A stretch of 64,000 nucleotides of DNA from Brevibacillus laterosporus DSM 25 (GTDB taxonomy: Bacteria; Bacillota; Bacilli; Brevibacillales; Brevibacillaceae): positions 1,134,001-1,198,000 of the forward strand of contig NZ_CP017705.1 of NCBI RefSeq assembly GCF_002706795.1. The letters run 5' to 3'. Positions 1 through 8,576 of this stretch are shown here, piece after piece (position 1 is the first letter of the stretch; the number at the start of each line of letters is the position of its first letter). The notes under the pieces were generated by a model. It did no database searches and was not told the DNA's origin. It saw only the letters and a list, made by a program, of their open reading frames with translations. The position numbers and the translations under genes were made by a program.

Positions 1-516
1 CATAGCCAGTCGGTTGTTCATAACGTTGATGTACATATACACTGGCTTCTCTTTGTTGCGGTCAGTAGGAGTGTAATCCTCAACCGACCATTGGTATAGT
101 ACTGGGTGACCTGTTAGCTTAAATGTAGGTCGTGTGGTCAATGGAAGCTCTACAGGCTCCTTACCTTCCAGCCCTTCAAGCAACTGAACTGTCAAGGTAC
201 TATGTTCATCGTAAGCAGGTTTAGATGAAGGTGACGTTACACGCGGAACAAGTGCATGGTTGATGAAGCTTACATAGAACTTCTTGGTAATCGGAGCGGC
301 TTGTGTACCAATCGTAATTACCCCTTGAAGAATAAGTTCTTTTACACGGTCATTTTCGTCTTTCTCCTCATAGAACACTTCCCACAGGTTTTGCACTTGA
401 GCTTCCTTTGCTGTAGTCTCGAACGGATAACTATCAAACCCAGTAACCTCGTTTCTAATATGTGTCAGTACGTCCTGGGAAGTGGTAATTGTCTCAACGT
501 ATTTGAAGTTTGCCAT
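1..516 (-). CDS. tail-region structural protein, incomplete at the left edge
   Basis: The reading frame opens at an ATG at 514-516 with a GGGGGA ribosome site about ten bases upstream and runs off the left edge, so 172 N-terminal residues are visible (begins MANFKYVETITTSQ). It lies 16 bases after the 650-residue protein, in the run of tail-tip genes. I recognise no family. Position suggests a baseplate, tail fibre or tail-tip component. Confidence 0.7.
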   Translation of the reverse strand, partial: MANFKYVETITTSQDVLTHIRNEVTGFDSYPFETTAKEAQVQNLWEVFYEEKDENDRVKELILQGVITIGTQAAPITKKFYVSFINHALVPRVTSPSSKPAYDEHSTLTVQLLEGLEGKEPVELPLTTRPTFKLTGHPVLYQWSVEDYTPTDRNKEKPVYMYINVMNNRLAM

Positions 517-532
517 CGAGTTGAAGTCCCCC

Positions 533-2485
533 TTATTTTATCTCTTTCAAGAACGCAATTGTAATTACGTCAGGTGATGGTGAGTGCTTGAACAGGTTCA
601 ATGGACTCTTGATACTGAAGAACTTGTACACTTCAGTCCAGGTACCTAACGCAGGATTTTCATTGTCTTTATGAATCTCAGTGTCAACGATAAGCTCGTC
701 ACGGTTAATTAAGTTATGGTCGTGGATTGCAACAACTCCGTCCATGTAGCCACGATAACCCTCAGCTTGATGGACTAAGTAGATCGGACTTGCATGGTAC
801 TTGTCCGTCCACACCGACTTTTGAAAACCGTCCTTGTCAACAATTAGTTTAGACAGACCTGGTGGAAGTGTACCTACCGATGGATAATTAGGGAGATGCG
901 TAATGAATGCAGGATAGTATCGTTGGAATAATACGTTACTTCGCGTCCTCAACATCGACATCGAATCCATCCCATTTGAAGTATACTCTCCATACTTCGC
1001 GTACAGCTCAGGATTGAGGTCAGTAAGTACGTCTTCCTTTGTGAAACCTGTCATGTCTGTTAACAAGTCGCCCATACCCACTGTAACACCGAAGTTACCT
1101 GCATGGTCGTACTCGTTGAATGAAACGATCTTACCAATGTACCCGAAGCTACGGTAGTACCCGTGAATGTTTGGCGAAGGGTCTCCTTCAAGAACTAAGA
1201 CCACTCGATCATTATTCACGGACATTGTATACGCCACCAAGTAGTCAGGTCTTCTCTTCTTGTTAGGCAACCATGATGTTGTTGAATCCCTACCATGGAA
1301 GAAGTGAGCCGCAGGGCTTACGATCTCCGTTTTACCGTCATAGTCAAGTCTCCATTTAATAGATGGCGGAGTGAACGGTTGAACAGCTTCTGGGTCATTC
1401 CATGTCAGGTACATATGGTGAGCCTTTAACTGGTCGATAACTTTTGGTGCCACCCCAATCTTGATGGTGTCAGGGTCACAAATGCCATCATAGGTCTTTG
1501 CCCCTTCGCCTTGAGCCAACTTTCCCTCAAAACCTTCTCCGTAGTATACGTTGATGTAGTTCCAGTCATCGGGTTGCTCAAACATTACGAAATAATCTCG
1601 AACAGGGATTCCAGTCGGAACGGTTGGAGTACCTTTAATAACTGCTCGCGCGGGTACATGATGCAACGGGTCTGCTACATAGAATCGCTCATTAAACTTG
1701 TATAACTGCTTGGTAGGTTCGTAGAAGCTGTCAACAAAAGCTCCCCAATTCCAACCAGGAGAATTATCATATTTTTGAACTGGTCTACTGAAGTTGTACT
1801 GGAACTTACCTCTAGGCGCTAACTTAATAGCGTATGCCCAGTCAGTCGGCATCTCCGTGACAATCTCAAATTGATTCCACTCAGACGTAGGCACTGTTGT
1901 CCCGTCCAACTTCTTGATAACCTGACGAACTAAATAGGCTCGGTATCCCTCAGGAACGGAAACGTCTGGAACAACAGTAACTAAGCACCCTGGCACGTCT
2001 ACATACTTGGTCTCGTTTGTCAGACTGTCTATGTAGGAGAACTGCACTACCTGAATCTTCCTTCCTGTCTGATAGTTCCCACAATGTCTTCCAATATCCG
2101 ATGAATTAGGCTCAGACCTATCTTCGACTGCTTCATCCCAGTAAGACTGCCTTACTTCCCAAAGGTTACCTTCCTTATCAACAGCAAAATCTCCCTTACT
2201 GTTCTTTGCTTCAGTCCAGTCTGGGATCTTGTACACCTCATAGAGGTTACCATCAGTATGTTTATACATACCTTGTATGTCCTTGTGGTAATCCTTCTTA
2301 TAAGTAACCCACTTTGACCCTTCAGACTGGTAAACTCCCTCCCACCTATTAGCATCAGTGCCTCCCTCGATTCTAGGGACTTTAGCCCCTACAATCTCGT
2401 CAGCCAAGCTAAAGATGAGGTTCTGTGCTTCAGTTTCCCCATCAATAAAGGCACCTACATTGTTTAGAGGTTTCTGTAATACCAC
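533..2485 (-). CDS. large tail-associated protein, function unknown
   Basis: This 650-residue protein starts at GTG (2483-2485) with a strong AAGGAGGGTGAC site. It has no signal peptide or membrane segment. The sequence is rich in Tyr, Trp, Pro and short beta-type stretches, as is common in phage fibre and receptor-binding proteins, but I recognise no domain. It lies downstream of the tail lysin and the small proteins at 2.5-3.3 kb. A fibre or tail-tip role is inferred from position only. Confidence 0.75.
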   Translation of the reverse strand: MVLQKPLNNVGAFIDGETEAQNLIFSLADEIVGAKVPRIEGGTDANRWEGVYQSEGSKWVTYKKDYHKDIQGMYKHTDGNLYEVYKIPDWTEAKNSKGDFAVDKEGNLWEVRQSYWDEAVEDRSEPNSSDIGRHCGNYQTGRKIQVVQFSYIDSLTNETKYVDVPGCLVTVVPDVSVPEGYRAYLVRQVIKKLDGTTVPTSEWNQFEIVTEMPTDWAYAIKLAPRGKFQYNFSRPVQKYDNSPGWNWGAFVDSFYEPTKQLYKFNERFYVADPLHHVPARAVIKGTPTVPTGIPVRDYFVMFEQPDDWNYINVYYGEGFEGKLAQGEGAKTYDGICDPDTIKIGVAPKVIDQLKAHHMYLTWNDPEAVQPFTPPSIKWRLDYDGKTEIVSPAAHFFHGRDSTTSWLPNKKRRPDYLVAYTMSVNNDRVVLVLEGDPSPNIHGYYRSFGYIGKIVSFNEYDHAGNFGVTVGMGDLLTDMTGFTKEDVLTDLNPELYAKYGEYTSNGMDSMSMLRTRSNVLFQRYYPAFITHLPNYPSVGTLPPGLSKLIVDKDGFQKSVWTDKYHASPIYLVHQAEGYRGYMDGVVAIHDHNLINRDELIVDTEIHKDNENPALGTWTEVYKFFSIKSPLNLFKHSPSPDVITIAFLKEIK

Positions 2486-2498
2486 CCTGTCACCCTCC

Positions 2499-2909
2499 TT
2501 ATCTCAAGAATTTAATGTTGTACCATACCGACTTTGCCTGACCACTCGTGTTTACGAAGTCAAATTTGATTGGAGTTCCCGCCTCAATAGGGTAAACGAT
2601 ACCAAAGCTGTTACCCATCGAGACTGACTCAGGAAGCTCTTTAGTAAAAATAGTCTGACACACCTTTTCTTTTCCAATAGTTAATTCCCAGTAATCCCCT
2701 ACACAGTACTGACTTGCCGCGAAAGCGATAGACAAGAACTCTGTATCGTATGGAAGGCTAAATGTGTCAGATTTAGTGGTCTTAGCGGCAGGTATGTCCA
2801 ACATCTGACCCCTAATGAAAGGGATAGTTTTCTTGCTGAAGTGTGGATATGGCAACTCGCGCACTTTGTCGATAACTCCGCCCGCGACATATACAATATT
2901 AAATGCCAC
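2499..2909 (-). CDS. small virion-region protein, unknown
   Basis: 136 residues from GTG (2907-2909), preceded by GGGGGTGG. No family is recognised. It is the first gene after the ECF-like promoter at 2931-2958, which lies inside the 3' end of the upstream gene, so this gene and the 650-residue protein may be transcribed apart from the main tail operon. The chain is mostly beta-like (for example a stretch with FSLPYDTEFLSIAF), compatible with a small jelly-roll or adaptor, which is a guess. Confidence 0.7.
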   Translation of the reverse strand: MAFNIVYVAGGVIDKVRELPYPHFSKKTIPFIRGQMLDIPAAKTTKSDTFSLPYDTEFLSIAFAASQYCVGDYWELTIGKEKVCQTIFTKELPESVSMGNSFGIVYPIEAGTPIKFDFVNTSGQAKSVWYNIKFLR

Positions 2910-2927
2910 CTAACCACCCCCTAATTT

Positions 2928-3344
2928 CTATATACGATTCACACTTGTCCCAGTTAAGCGTCCTTCATCATCATAGTTTAGACTGATGTGGTAAGTGACT
3001 ACCGACTCGCCATTTGGATTAAAAGCCCGCTGTGTGACTTGCGTCAAGCGGAAGTGCTTATAATAAGAATAATCAGGGTGGGAGTATCCAACGCCCGCTG
3101 GAAATCCTAAACCATCCTCCGAGCCAAACTTCATCCAAACTGAAATCTTCCACGCAGATTCGTAGAGCATGTCAGCTCCCGTTACTCGGTCAACATCCAT
3201 CGGGTGTTCCCTAAATAAAGTAACGGAAGGCACCCCTTCAAGAGGGTCGCCTTCCATATTGTTGATGTTGGTATACTTACGAATTTCCCTATGGATGAGG
3301 TCAAGGACAGGAAAGACTATGTTATCATTAACTATACCCGCCAT
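2928..3344 (-). CDS. tail-region protein, unknown
   Basis: 138 residues beginning MAGIVNDN. I chose the ATG at 3342-3344 because AAAGGAG lies ten bases upstream and the ATG overlaps the stop of the tail lysin (TAATG), so the two are translationally coupled. A longer open frame to 3371 lacks its own ribosome site. No family is recognised. The small alpha/beta composition and position resemble a tail-tip or baseplate accessory. Confidence 0.7.
   Translation of the reverse strand: MAGIVNDNIVFPVLDLIHREIRKYTNINNMEGDPLEGVPSVTLFREHPMDVDRVTGADMLYESAWKISVWMKFGSEDGLGFPAGVGYSHPDYSYYKHFRLTQVTQRAFNPNGESVVTYHISLNYDDEGRLTGTSVNRI
2931..2958 (-). promoter_or_regulatory. ECF-like phage promoter, CTTAAC-N16-CGTATA
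   Basis: On the minus strand CTTAAC (2958-2953) is followed after exactly 16 bases by CGTATA (2936-2931). It is the only copy found on the minus strand. It lies in the last codons of the 2928-3344 gene and would start RNA at about 2924, just before the ribosome site of the gene beginning at 2909. Confidence 0.65.
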
Positions 3345-6300
3345 TAGACTATTGCTCCTTTCTGAGACCACATGAGGTCAATAACTTGAATCATTCCACT
3401 ATCAATAGAGAAGCTAGTTCTGATTCCCTTAATAGTGTAGACGGAACGTGTTGTGGTGGTTTTATCCGAGATGAGCACGTTGTCCAACAATTCCAGAGCA
3501 GGGTTAGCAGGGATGGAAACTTGAAGAGTTCGGCACAATCGCTTCATATCGAAGAATGCCTTTTCTGCAACAGCCTTCTTTGCTTCAATAGTCTTAGCCC
3601 ATGCCACAGGAGCGACCATCGTTCTGATCTCCCCCTTCAACTCAAGCAGAATCTCCTTATCAATGAAGTTTCCGTGGTTTCCGTCCGAGTCGATGACTGC
3701 TACGTGACTTCTTCCCCGAGACCAGTCAAGGGATTTATTGATAGAGATTAGGTTCTCATGCTCTGTGAACTCTGCAACAACTGGCTTATTGTAGTTAATT
3801 CGCTCAAACCTGTAGGTTCCGTACCTGTCGCAATAGCTCCTATAAGCGAGATCACCTATGACTTCAGAGAGGGCTTCAGCTACCTTTGTAGAATACTTTT
3901 CAAACGTCCTTCCATATTCCTCTACAAAAGGATTCTTCCATCCGTTAGGTGTAAGGATAGTGCTTGCAACCTTGACTTCAAACTCTCCTTCTTGACCAGG
4001 GACAGGGACAATAACCCTACCAGTCTTCTGATTTACTTCGATAAGGTATGTCTCGTCAATTACATAGTCAGGGTAGGCTAAGTCTTCGCTTGTTGCCCGC
4101 CACCCGACCATACCTGCATGTTTTACAAGATCAAGGATGACCGTAGACTTTACCCATGCAGGTTTCTCTAAGTCCATAGGTTGTTTAGCGGCAGGTGGTG
4201 CAGAAGGAGTCGAAGCAGTTCTCTCCCAGTTGCTTGGGTTAGCTAGCATCTCCTGATAATAAGTCCAAACTCTATTAACCCAGTTATCTCGGTCTCCTGA
4301 CCAAACCATCGGAGCAATGTCGCCGCCACCATGGAAGTACAACACATCTGCCTTAGTTGCTACCTTCTTACCACGGGATGCTAATGCTTTCGACATACGC
4401 TCGGCTCCGCGCTTCATCTGCTCTTGTACACCTTTATATTGAGGATGGCAGTATCCATCTCTAACACACCCGTATCCCAAGACGAAGCTACCATTAGCTT
4501 CTGTACCCATGCCCGCCGTACCAAGGGCTGTCTCATGCTTACAGATAGCAAGTAGAAACTTGTGATCGGGAACTCCGTAAGCCGCCGCTTGAGTCTGAGC
4601 CGCTAAGATGATCTCGTTCAGACGACCTCCACCTCCTGATGGAGGAACAGGGTCGGGAACATTGTCTACATGCCCTACGTCAGGGTAAGCCTTCTTCTCG
4701 CTAATTACTTTCTCGATTATTTTCTTGTACATGTCTCTAGCAGAGATGTCCAATATTGAACCCTCACCTGTCATATCCACCTTATCAATGAGTCCAGTGA
4801 ATACCCTCATTAGGTGCAGTCCGTAACCCATGTAAATTCTGATTGGTGTGTTCTCGCTAAGCACCCCGATATGGAAACCGTTGACGAAGTACGACCACGG
4901 TGAGGTGATTCCGACCATCTCTGGAAAGTAAGCAGGGTTGTAATCAGGGGAGAAATAACCTCTTGGATTTGAGATTGAAATTCTCGCTTCCATTGCTTCT
5001 GCTTCGTACTGATTGTCAACTTCAACATTAATGATATTCGGAAGAACTTGGGTATCCATGTATACGAACGAACCAACTTGTAAGTAGTCCACTTGAGTTA
5101 TTTCGTTATTAATGAAAGTATTATATTCCAATTCATGCCAGTACCCTTTTGAAGGGTCGAGACCTTCTTCCGATTTATCGTTTGTCGGAGGTGCGGGAAG
5201 CAACTCTTGAATACGGATGTAGTCAATCGCTAACTTCTTAGGCTCAGGGAACCCTTTATAGAACTCCTGCATTTTCCCCCCATAAACGACTTTAATCTTT
5301 ATGATCTTGGAATTAGCAGGTACTACAATGTTCTTCAGCTCTGTTAGCTTTGAGAGGTCGTAGGCACCAGTGAATTCGGTGACATTTGCGAAAGCCTTGC
5401 CATCAATAAGGACTGTAAACGAATCCCCGTCCGTTGAACTCGTGAAGTTCGTACCTAGCCCAATACTAAGAAGTCCTTCAGTAGGCATACTCATCTTTGA
5501 GACATCAATCTCGAACTCAACAGTAGTGGAACTTTGTCCAAAGGTGTATACCAGTTTTCCACCTGAATCAAATAGAGTCCAACCTGTTTGAATCGAACCA
5601 ACTTGATGGAAGTTAAATCCTAGCCTATACACTCCATTCTCGTACCAGTTTCTCTTATCGAAGTTCTCGCTTAGCTTTACCTCTCCTGGAAACCCTGTTA
5701 CAAAACCCTCGTCCACTACGTTTCCAGTTGACACAGTATCACCGTACATCTTTCTCTGTCCCGTAAGGTATGCTTTCGGATTAACCGCCTTCCCTCCCTC
5801 ACCTGTTTTGGAGTCCTGGTTTACGCCATCCCAGATTTCAAAGTGAAGGTGACGACCTTTACCCTCAGCACGTTCAGCTTCAGATACTTTGTGCCCGTTA
5901 GTATAAACATTTCCCGTATTCCCTAACTTACCAATCATCTGACCTTGGGTAACAATTTCATCCAAGGAGCAATTGATCTCACTAAGGTGCATGTATTTTG
6001 TCATAACACCGCCCGCATGTTTAATGGTTACAGAGTACCCTGCACCTTCTGTTCTATTACGAGTAATATTTACTACCTTACCTTCCCACGCCGCTAAGAT
6101 TGGTTTCCCCATATCGTCCCATAGGTCAATACCTCTGTGACTCTTGCCGCCATCACGGCTCGCTCCGAACTCATCTGTAATCGTGATGGTGTCTATTGTT
6201 TTACCTTGTACTGGGAAGCAGATGTCTTGCCCGTTCGCAGAAGTAGACCCATCGTAAACCCCGTCAGTGGACTCAGTAATCCAAACCTTCTTAACCTGCG

Positions 6301-6460
6301 TAACCTGTTTAGGGTCGTTAATAATGTTCCTGAACTCCTCAGTACGACCTGGGATGAAGGCAAGCCTGTCCACCTCCACCCTTACATTAGGGAGAGACCT
6401 CTCCCCTAGTTTCAAGCGTTGAGATAGGACTTTTAAAACCTCCTCTGAAATTGGAATCAT
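3344..6460 (-). CDS. tail lysin / tail-tip hub with M23 peptidase and lysozyme-like domains
   Basis: 1038 residues. An M23 (LytM-type) zinc endopeptidase occupies about residues 85-235: HRGID gives H108 and D112, and HLHFE gives H204 and H206, the family's zinc and catalytic positions. A second, lysozyme-like peptidoglycan hydrolase domain covers about 610-740, with CKHETALGT carrying the likely catalytic Glu and a GYGC segment. The flanking regions (about 240-600 and 760-1038) look like tail-hub structural domains. The role is local wall digestion during DNA injection, cutting both peptide and glycan. It follows the tape measure and SLH tail genes, as tail lysins do. The start ATG is preceded by GGGGGAG. 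The M23 call is firm; the type of glycosidase is less so. Confidence 0.88.
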   Translation of the reverse strand: MIPISEEVLKVLSQRLKLGERSLPNVRVEVDRLAFIPGRTEEFRNIINDPKQVTQVKKVWITESTDGVYDGSTSANGQDICFPVQGKTIDTITITDEFGASRDGGKSHRGIDLWDDMGKPILAAWEGKVVNITRNRTEGAGYSVTIKHAGGVMTKYMHLSEINCSLDEIVTQGQMIGKLGNTGNVYTNGHKVSEAERAEGKGRHLHFEIWDGVNQDSKTGEGGKAVNPKAYLTGQRKMYGDTVSTGNVVDEGFVTGFPGEVKLSENFDKRNWYENGVYRLGFNFHQVGSIQTGWTLFDSGGKLVYTFGQSSTTVEFEIDVSKMSMPTEGLLSIGLGTNFTSSTDGDSFTVLIDGKAFANVTEFTGAYDLSKLTELKNIVVPANSKIIKIKVVYGGKMQEFYKGFPEPKKLAIDYIRIQELLPAPPTNDKSEEGLDPSKGYWHELEYNTFINNEITQVDYLQVGSFVYMDTQVLPNIINVEVDNQYEAEAMEARISISNPRGYFSPDYNPAYFPEMVGITSPWSYFVNGFHIGVLSENTPIRIYMGYGLHLMRVFTGLIDKVDMTGEGSILDISARDMYKKIIEKVISEKKAYPDVGHVDNVPDPVPPSGGGGRLNEIILAAQTQAAAYGVPDHKFLLAICKHETALGTAGMGTEANGSFVLGYGCVRDGYCHPQYKGVQEQMKRGAERMSKALASRGKKVATKADVLYFHGGGDIAPMVWSGDRDNWVNRVWTYYQEMLANPSNWERTASTPSAPPAAKQPMDLEKPAWVKSTVILDLVKHAGMVGWRATSEDLAYPDYVIDETYLIEVNQKTGRVIVPVPGQEGEFEVKVASTILTPNGWKNPFVEEYGRTFEKYSTKVAEALSEVIGDLAYRSYCDRYGTYRFERINYNKPVVAEFTEHENLISINKSLDWSRGRSHVAVIDSDGNHGNFIDKEILLELKGEIRTMVAPVAWAKTIEAKKAVAEKAFFDMKRLCRTLQVSIPANPALELLDNVLISDKTTTTRSVYTIKGIRTSFSIDSGMIQVIDLMWSQKGAIV

Positions 6461-6473
6461 ACTGCTCTCCCCC

Positions 6474-7871
6474 TTATTTAAATCTCTCGATAGTCCACTT
6501 TATAAATCTGTTAAGGAACGTAACAGCTTCCGCACGGGTCATTGCGGAGTCTCCTAAGAACCACGTTTCGGGTGTTTGAATTCCACCAACAGGTCTTCCC
6601 ATGTTGGTAACCACTGCCGCTCCACTTAGGGTCTTCTTAATAGGTATACCCTCGATGAGGTGGTCTCCATTTGAGAAGGTCTCATCCTCCATCTCCGATA
6701 CGGACACCTTCCACCAAACATTAGCGGCTTGATCTACCCTCTCATTCTTATTTTGATAGTAGAACGCTGAAGGTCTTCCGATGTCCTCAAACCGTTCGCT
6801 CTCACCCTTAACGTATTCCACATACACCTTATCCCCATCTAATAATGGGGAGTTAAATACGATAGTGTGGTTATCAATCTCCTTGTAGTGCTTGTCAACC
6901 TCACGCTTCGACCCATTTAGCTTAACTATCAGGTTCTTCGCCCCCGCAGGGTAGTTTCCGTTGATACGGATTACACGCTGACCTTGGTACGCTATTACCG
7001 TCTGCTTAACTCCATTGGTAGGTGCGTCTATATCAGTGAAGCGAGAATAGAAAATCTTCCTTAGTTTGTTGATGAGATGGAAGGCTTCTCCTCTTGTAAT
7101 GACCGCATTAGGAAAGAATCGGTTATTATATGAAGGGTTGGTTGATACCGCCTTTACATTCTGACTCATCAACTTGTAAGCACCATTCTCTACAATCCAG
7201 TAATTGAACTTGCAAGTAACCCCGTTCAGGTTAAATGGTAGAAATAATGAACCTCCTGGGCTTACACAGTAAACATCCGTTCGGTACCCGATTGCTTTAG
7301 TTGCAATTTCAGTTACCTTTGATACATCACCCATTGTGTTTGCCCAAACCTCTTTTGGAATACTTAGTCTCTTTAGAGGTTGCCCTCCAGCATAAAGATA
7401 CTCTTGGTGGCTTCGGCTGTAAGGGTCGTAGAAATACAGGTCGTTTTTAGGAATTACTGTTCTTGGAAGATCGCCTAACCAACTCTTGGGCGGTCGTTTC
7501 CAATCAGGGTCTAGTAGTGGTGCTCCGTAGCTACAGAAAGCCACGATCTGCCCATCCTTGCATCCCACAAACAACTCAACATCTGTTTTACCTGATGTGT
7601 TAGTCTTTGCGATCTTGTATATGGTCTGAACACCGTCAATAAAGACATACAAAGGATTACCGTCTGTAGGCTCGATCTTGACAGAAAGTTTAAAGACTTT
7701 CTGATCTTTGACAGCTTTGATCTCCTCAAAAAGGAATGGCTTACCCTCGGCGAACTGATTGTAATTAATACCTGCTACAAGCGGTTCCCCGTCTTCGAGA
7801 TATAGGTTAGTGGCTTCCATAATGTCGTTGTAGAACCAGTCACCTTCGTTAACATCTACCCACTTTCGCAA
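6474..7871 (-). CDS. tail protein with S-layer homology (SLH) repeats
   Basis: About 465 residues. I place the start at TTG (7869-7871), eight bases after AGGAGG; an upstream in-frame GTG at 7878-7880 overlaps that ribosome site and cannot use it. SLH-like segments recur: near the N-terminus (WVDVNEGDWFYNDI), mid-protein (VITRGEAFHLINKL) and at the C-terminus (AMTRAEAVTFLNRF). The last two carry the conserved [IM]TR.EA motif that contacts pyruvylated cell-wall polymer in bacterial S-layer proteins. With no signal peptide and a place between tape measure and tail lysin, it is most likely a virion protein that binds the S-layer anchoring polymer. The binding role is inference from the family. 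Confidence 0.75.
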   Translation of the reverse strand: MRKWVDVNEGDWFYNDIMEATNLYLEDGEPLVAGINYNQFAEGKPFLFEEIKAVKDQKVFKLSVKIEPTDGNPLYVFIDGVQTIYKIAKTNTSGKTDVELFVGCKDGQIVAFCSYGAPLLDPDWKRPPKSWLGDLPRTVIPKNDLYFYDPYSRSHQEYLYAGGQPLKRLSIPKEVWANTMGDVSKVTEIATKAIGYRTDVYCVSPGGSLFLPFNLNGVTCKFNYWIVENGAYKLMSQNVKAVSTNPSYNNRFFPNAVITRGEAFHLINKLRKIFYSRFTDIDAPTNGVKQTVIAYQGQRVIRINGNYPAGAKNLIVKLNGSKREVDKHYKEIDNHTIVFNSPLLDGDKVYVEYVKGESERFEDIGRPSAFYYQNKNERVDQAANVWWKVSVSEMEDETFSNGDHLIEGIPIKKTLSGAAVVTNMGRPVGGIQTPETWFLGDSAMTRAEAVTFLNRFIKWTIERFK

Positions 7872-7902
7872 TGAAAACACCTCCTCACTTTAGGATAGAC
7901 AG

Positions 7903-7927
7903 AAAAAGGAGTAGGTCGCCCTACTCC
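7903..7927 (-). terminator. intrinsic terminator between the two SLH tail genes
   Basis: GGAGTAGG and CCTACTCC pair around GCGA and are followed on the minus strand by CTTTTT. The stem includes the stop region of the 7921-8571 gene, so it could reduce transcription of the downstream tail genes. Confidence 0.7.
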
Positions 7928-8571
7928 CTGATGATTCGCTCTAGTAATCTCTTTGTTCTCATAAGGAACGTTACGAACTCAGCTCTCGTGATATAATCCT
8001 CTGGTCTGAAGTATAGAATAGGTGTACCATCAAGCTCAGTGACTACGATAAGTCCAAGGTTTGCCATCTCATCCACAGCCCCCTTCGCCCAGTGAGGTTT
8101 ACCTTCTGTTGTCTGTAAATCCTGGTACTGCATGACGCTCTTGGCATCATACCCATCCTTCTTAATCAGGGTCATTGTAAGTTCTACCTTGTAACCCTTT
8201 TGATCTATGTTAGGGTCTCTTTGATGATAGAACACAGGGTCAATCTTAATTGATTCAACCACCCCGTGATATATGTTCCCCTTCTCATCGTAGTACTTAT
8301 GAGTCCAACCTACGAACATAGCGTAGTCATGGTATGCTTCCTTGTCCTTAAATAACATGTTCAGGATGGCTTTATAAGATGAGACCCCCATCTGATGGAA
8401 GTGTGATGGAGCATTTATTATCTTAATTTCCTTAACCTGCGGTTGTGGGGATGGGGAGGAGTAAGGCTCGATGATACGAGCCTTTACCTCCACGAATCCC
8501 GCCCCAGTGTCAACGAACAGTTTACGCTTGTACTTATCATTGGGTGAACCAAACGGGTCACGTTGGGACAT
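7921..8571 (-). CDS. tail/baseplate protein with C-terminal SLH domain
   Basis: 216 residues. About residues 48-140 resemble a distal-tail or baseplate domain. Residues 158-210 read as one complete SLH domain: an HWAKGAVDEMANLGLI helix, a DGTPILYFRP turn and ITRAEFVTF. SLH domains normally anchor exported bacterial proteins to the secondary cell-wall polymer; here the protein has no signal peptide and follows the tape measure by a few bases (GGAGG ribosome site inside the end of that gene), so it should be a structural protein. The N-terminal assignment is weak. Confidence 0.8.
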   Translation of the reverse strand: MSQRDPFGSPNDKYKRKLFVDTGAGFVEVKARIIEPYSSPSPQPQVKEIKIINAPSHFHQMGVSSYKAILNMLFKDKEAYHDYAMFVGWTHKYYDEKGNIYHGVVESIKIDPVFYHQRDPNIDQKGYKVELTMTLIKKDGYDAKSVMQYQDLQTTEGKPHWAKGAVDEMANLGLIVVTELDGTPILYFRPEDYITRAEFVTFLMRTKRLLERIIRE

Positions 8572-8576
8572 ATTCT

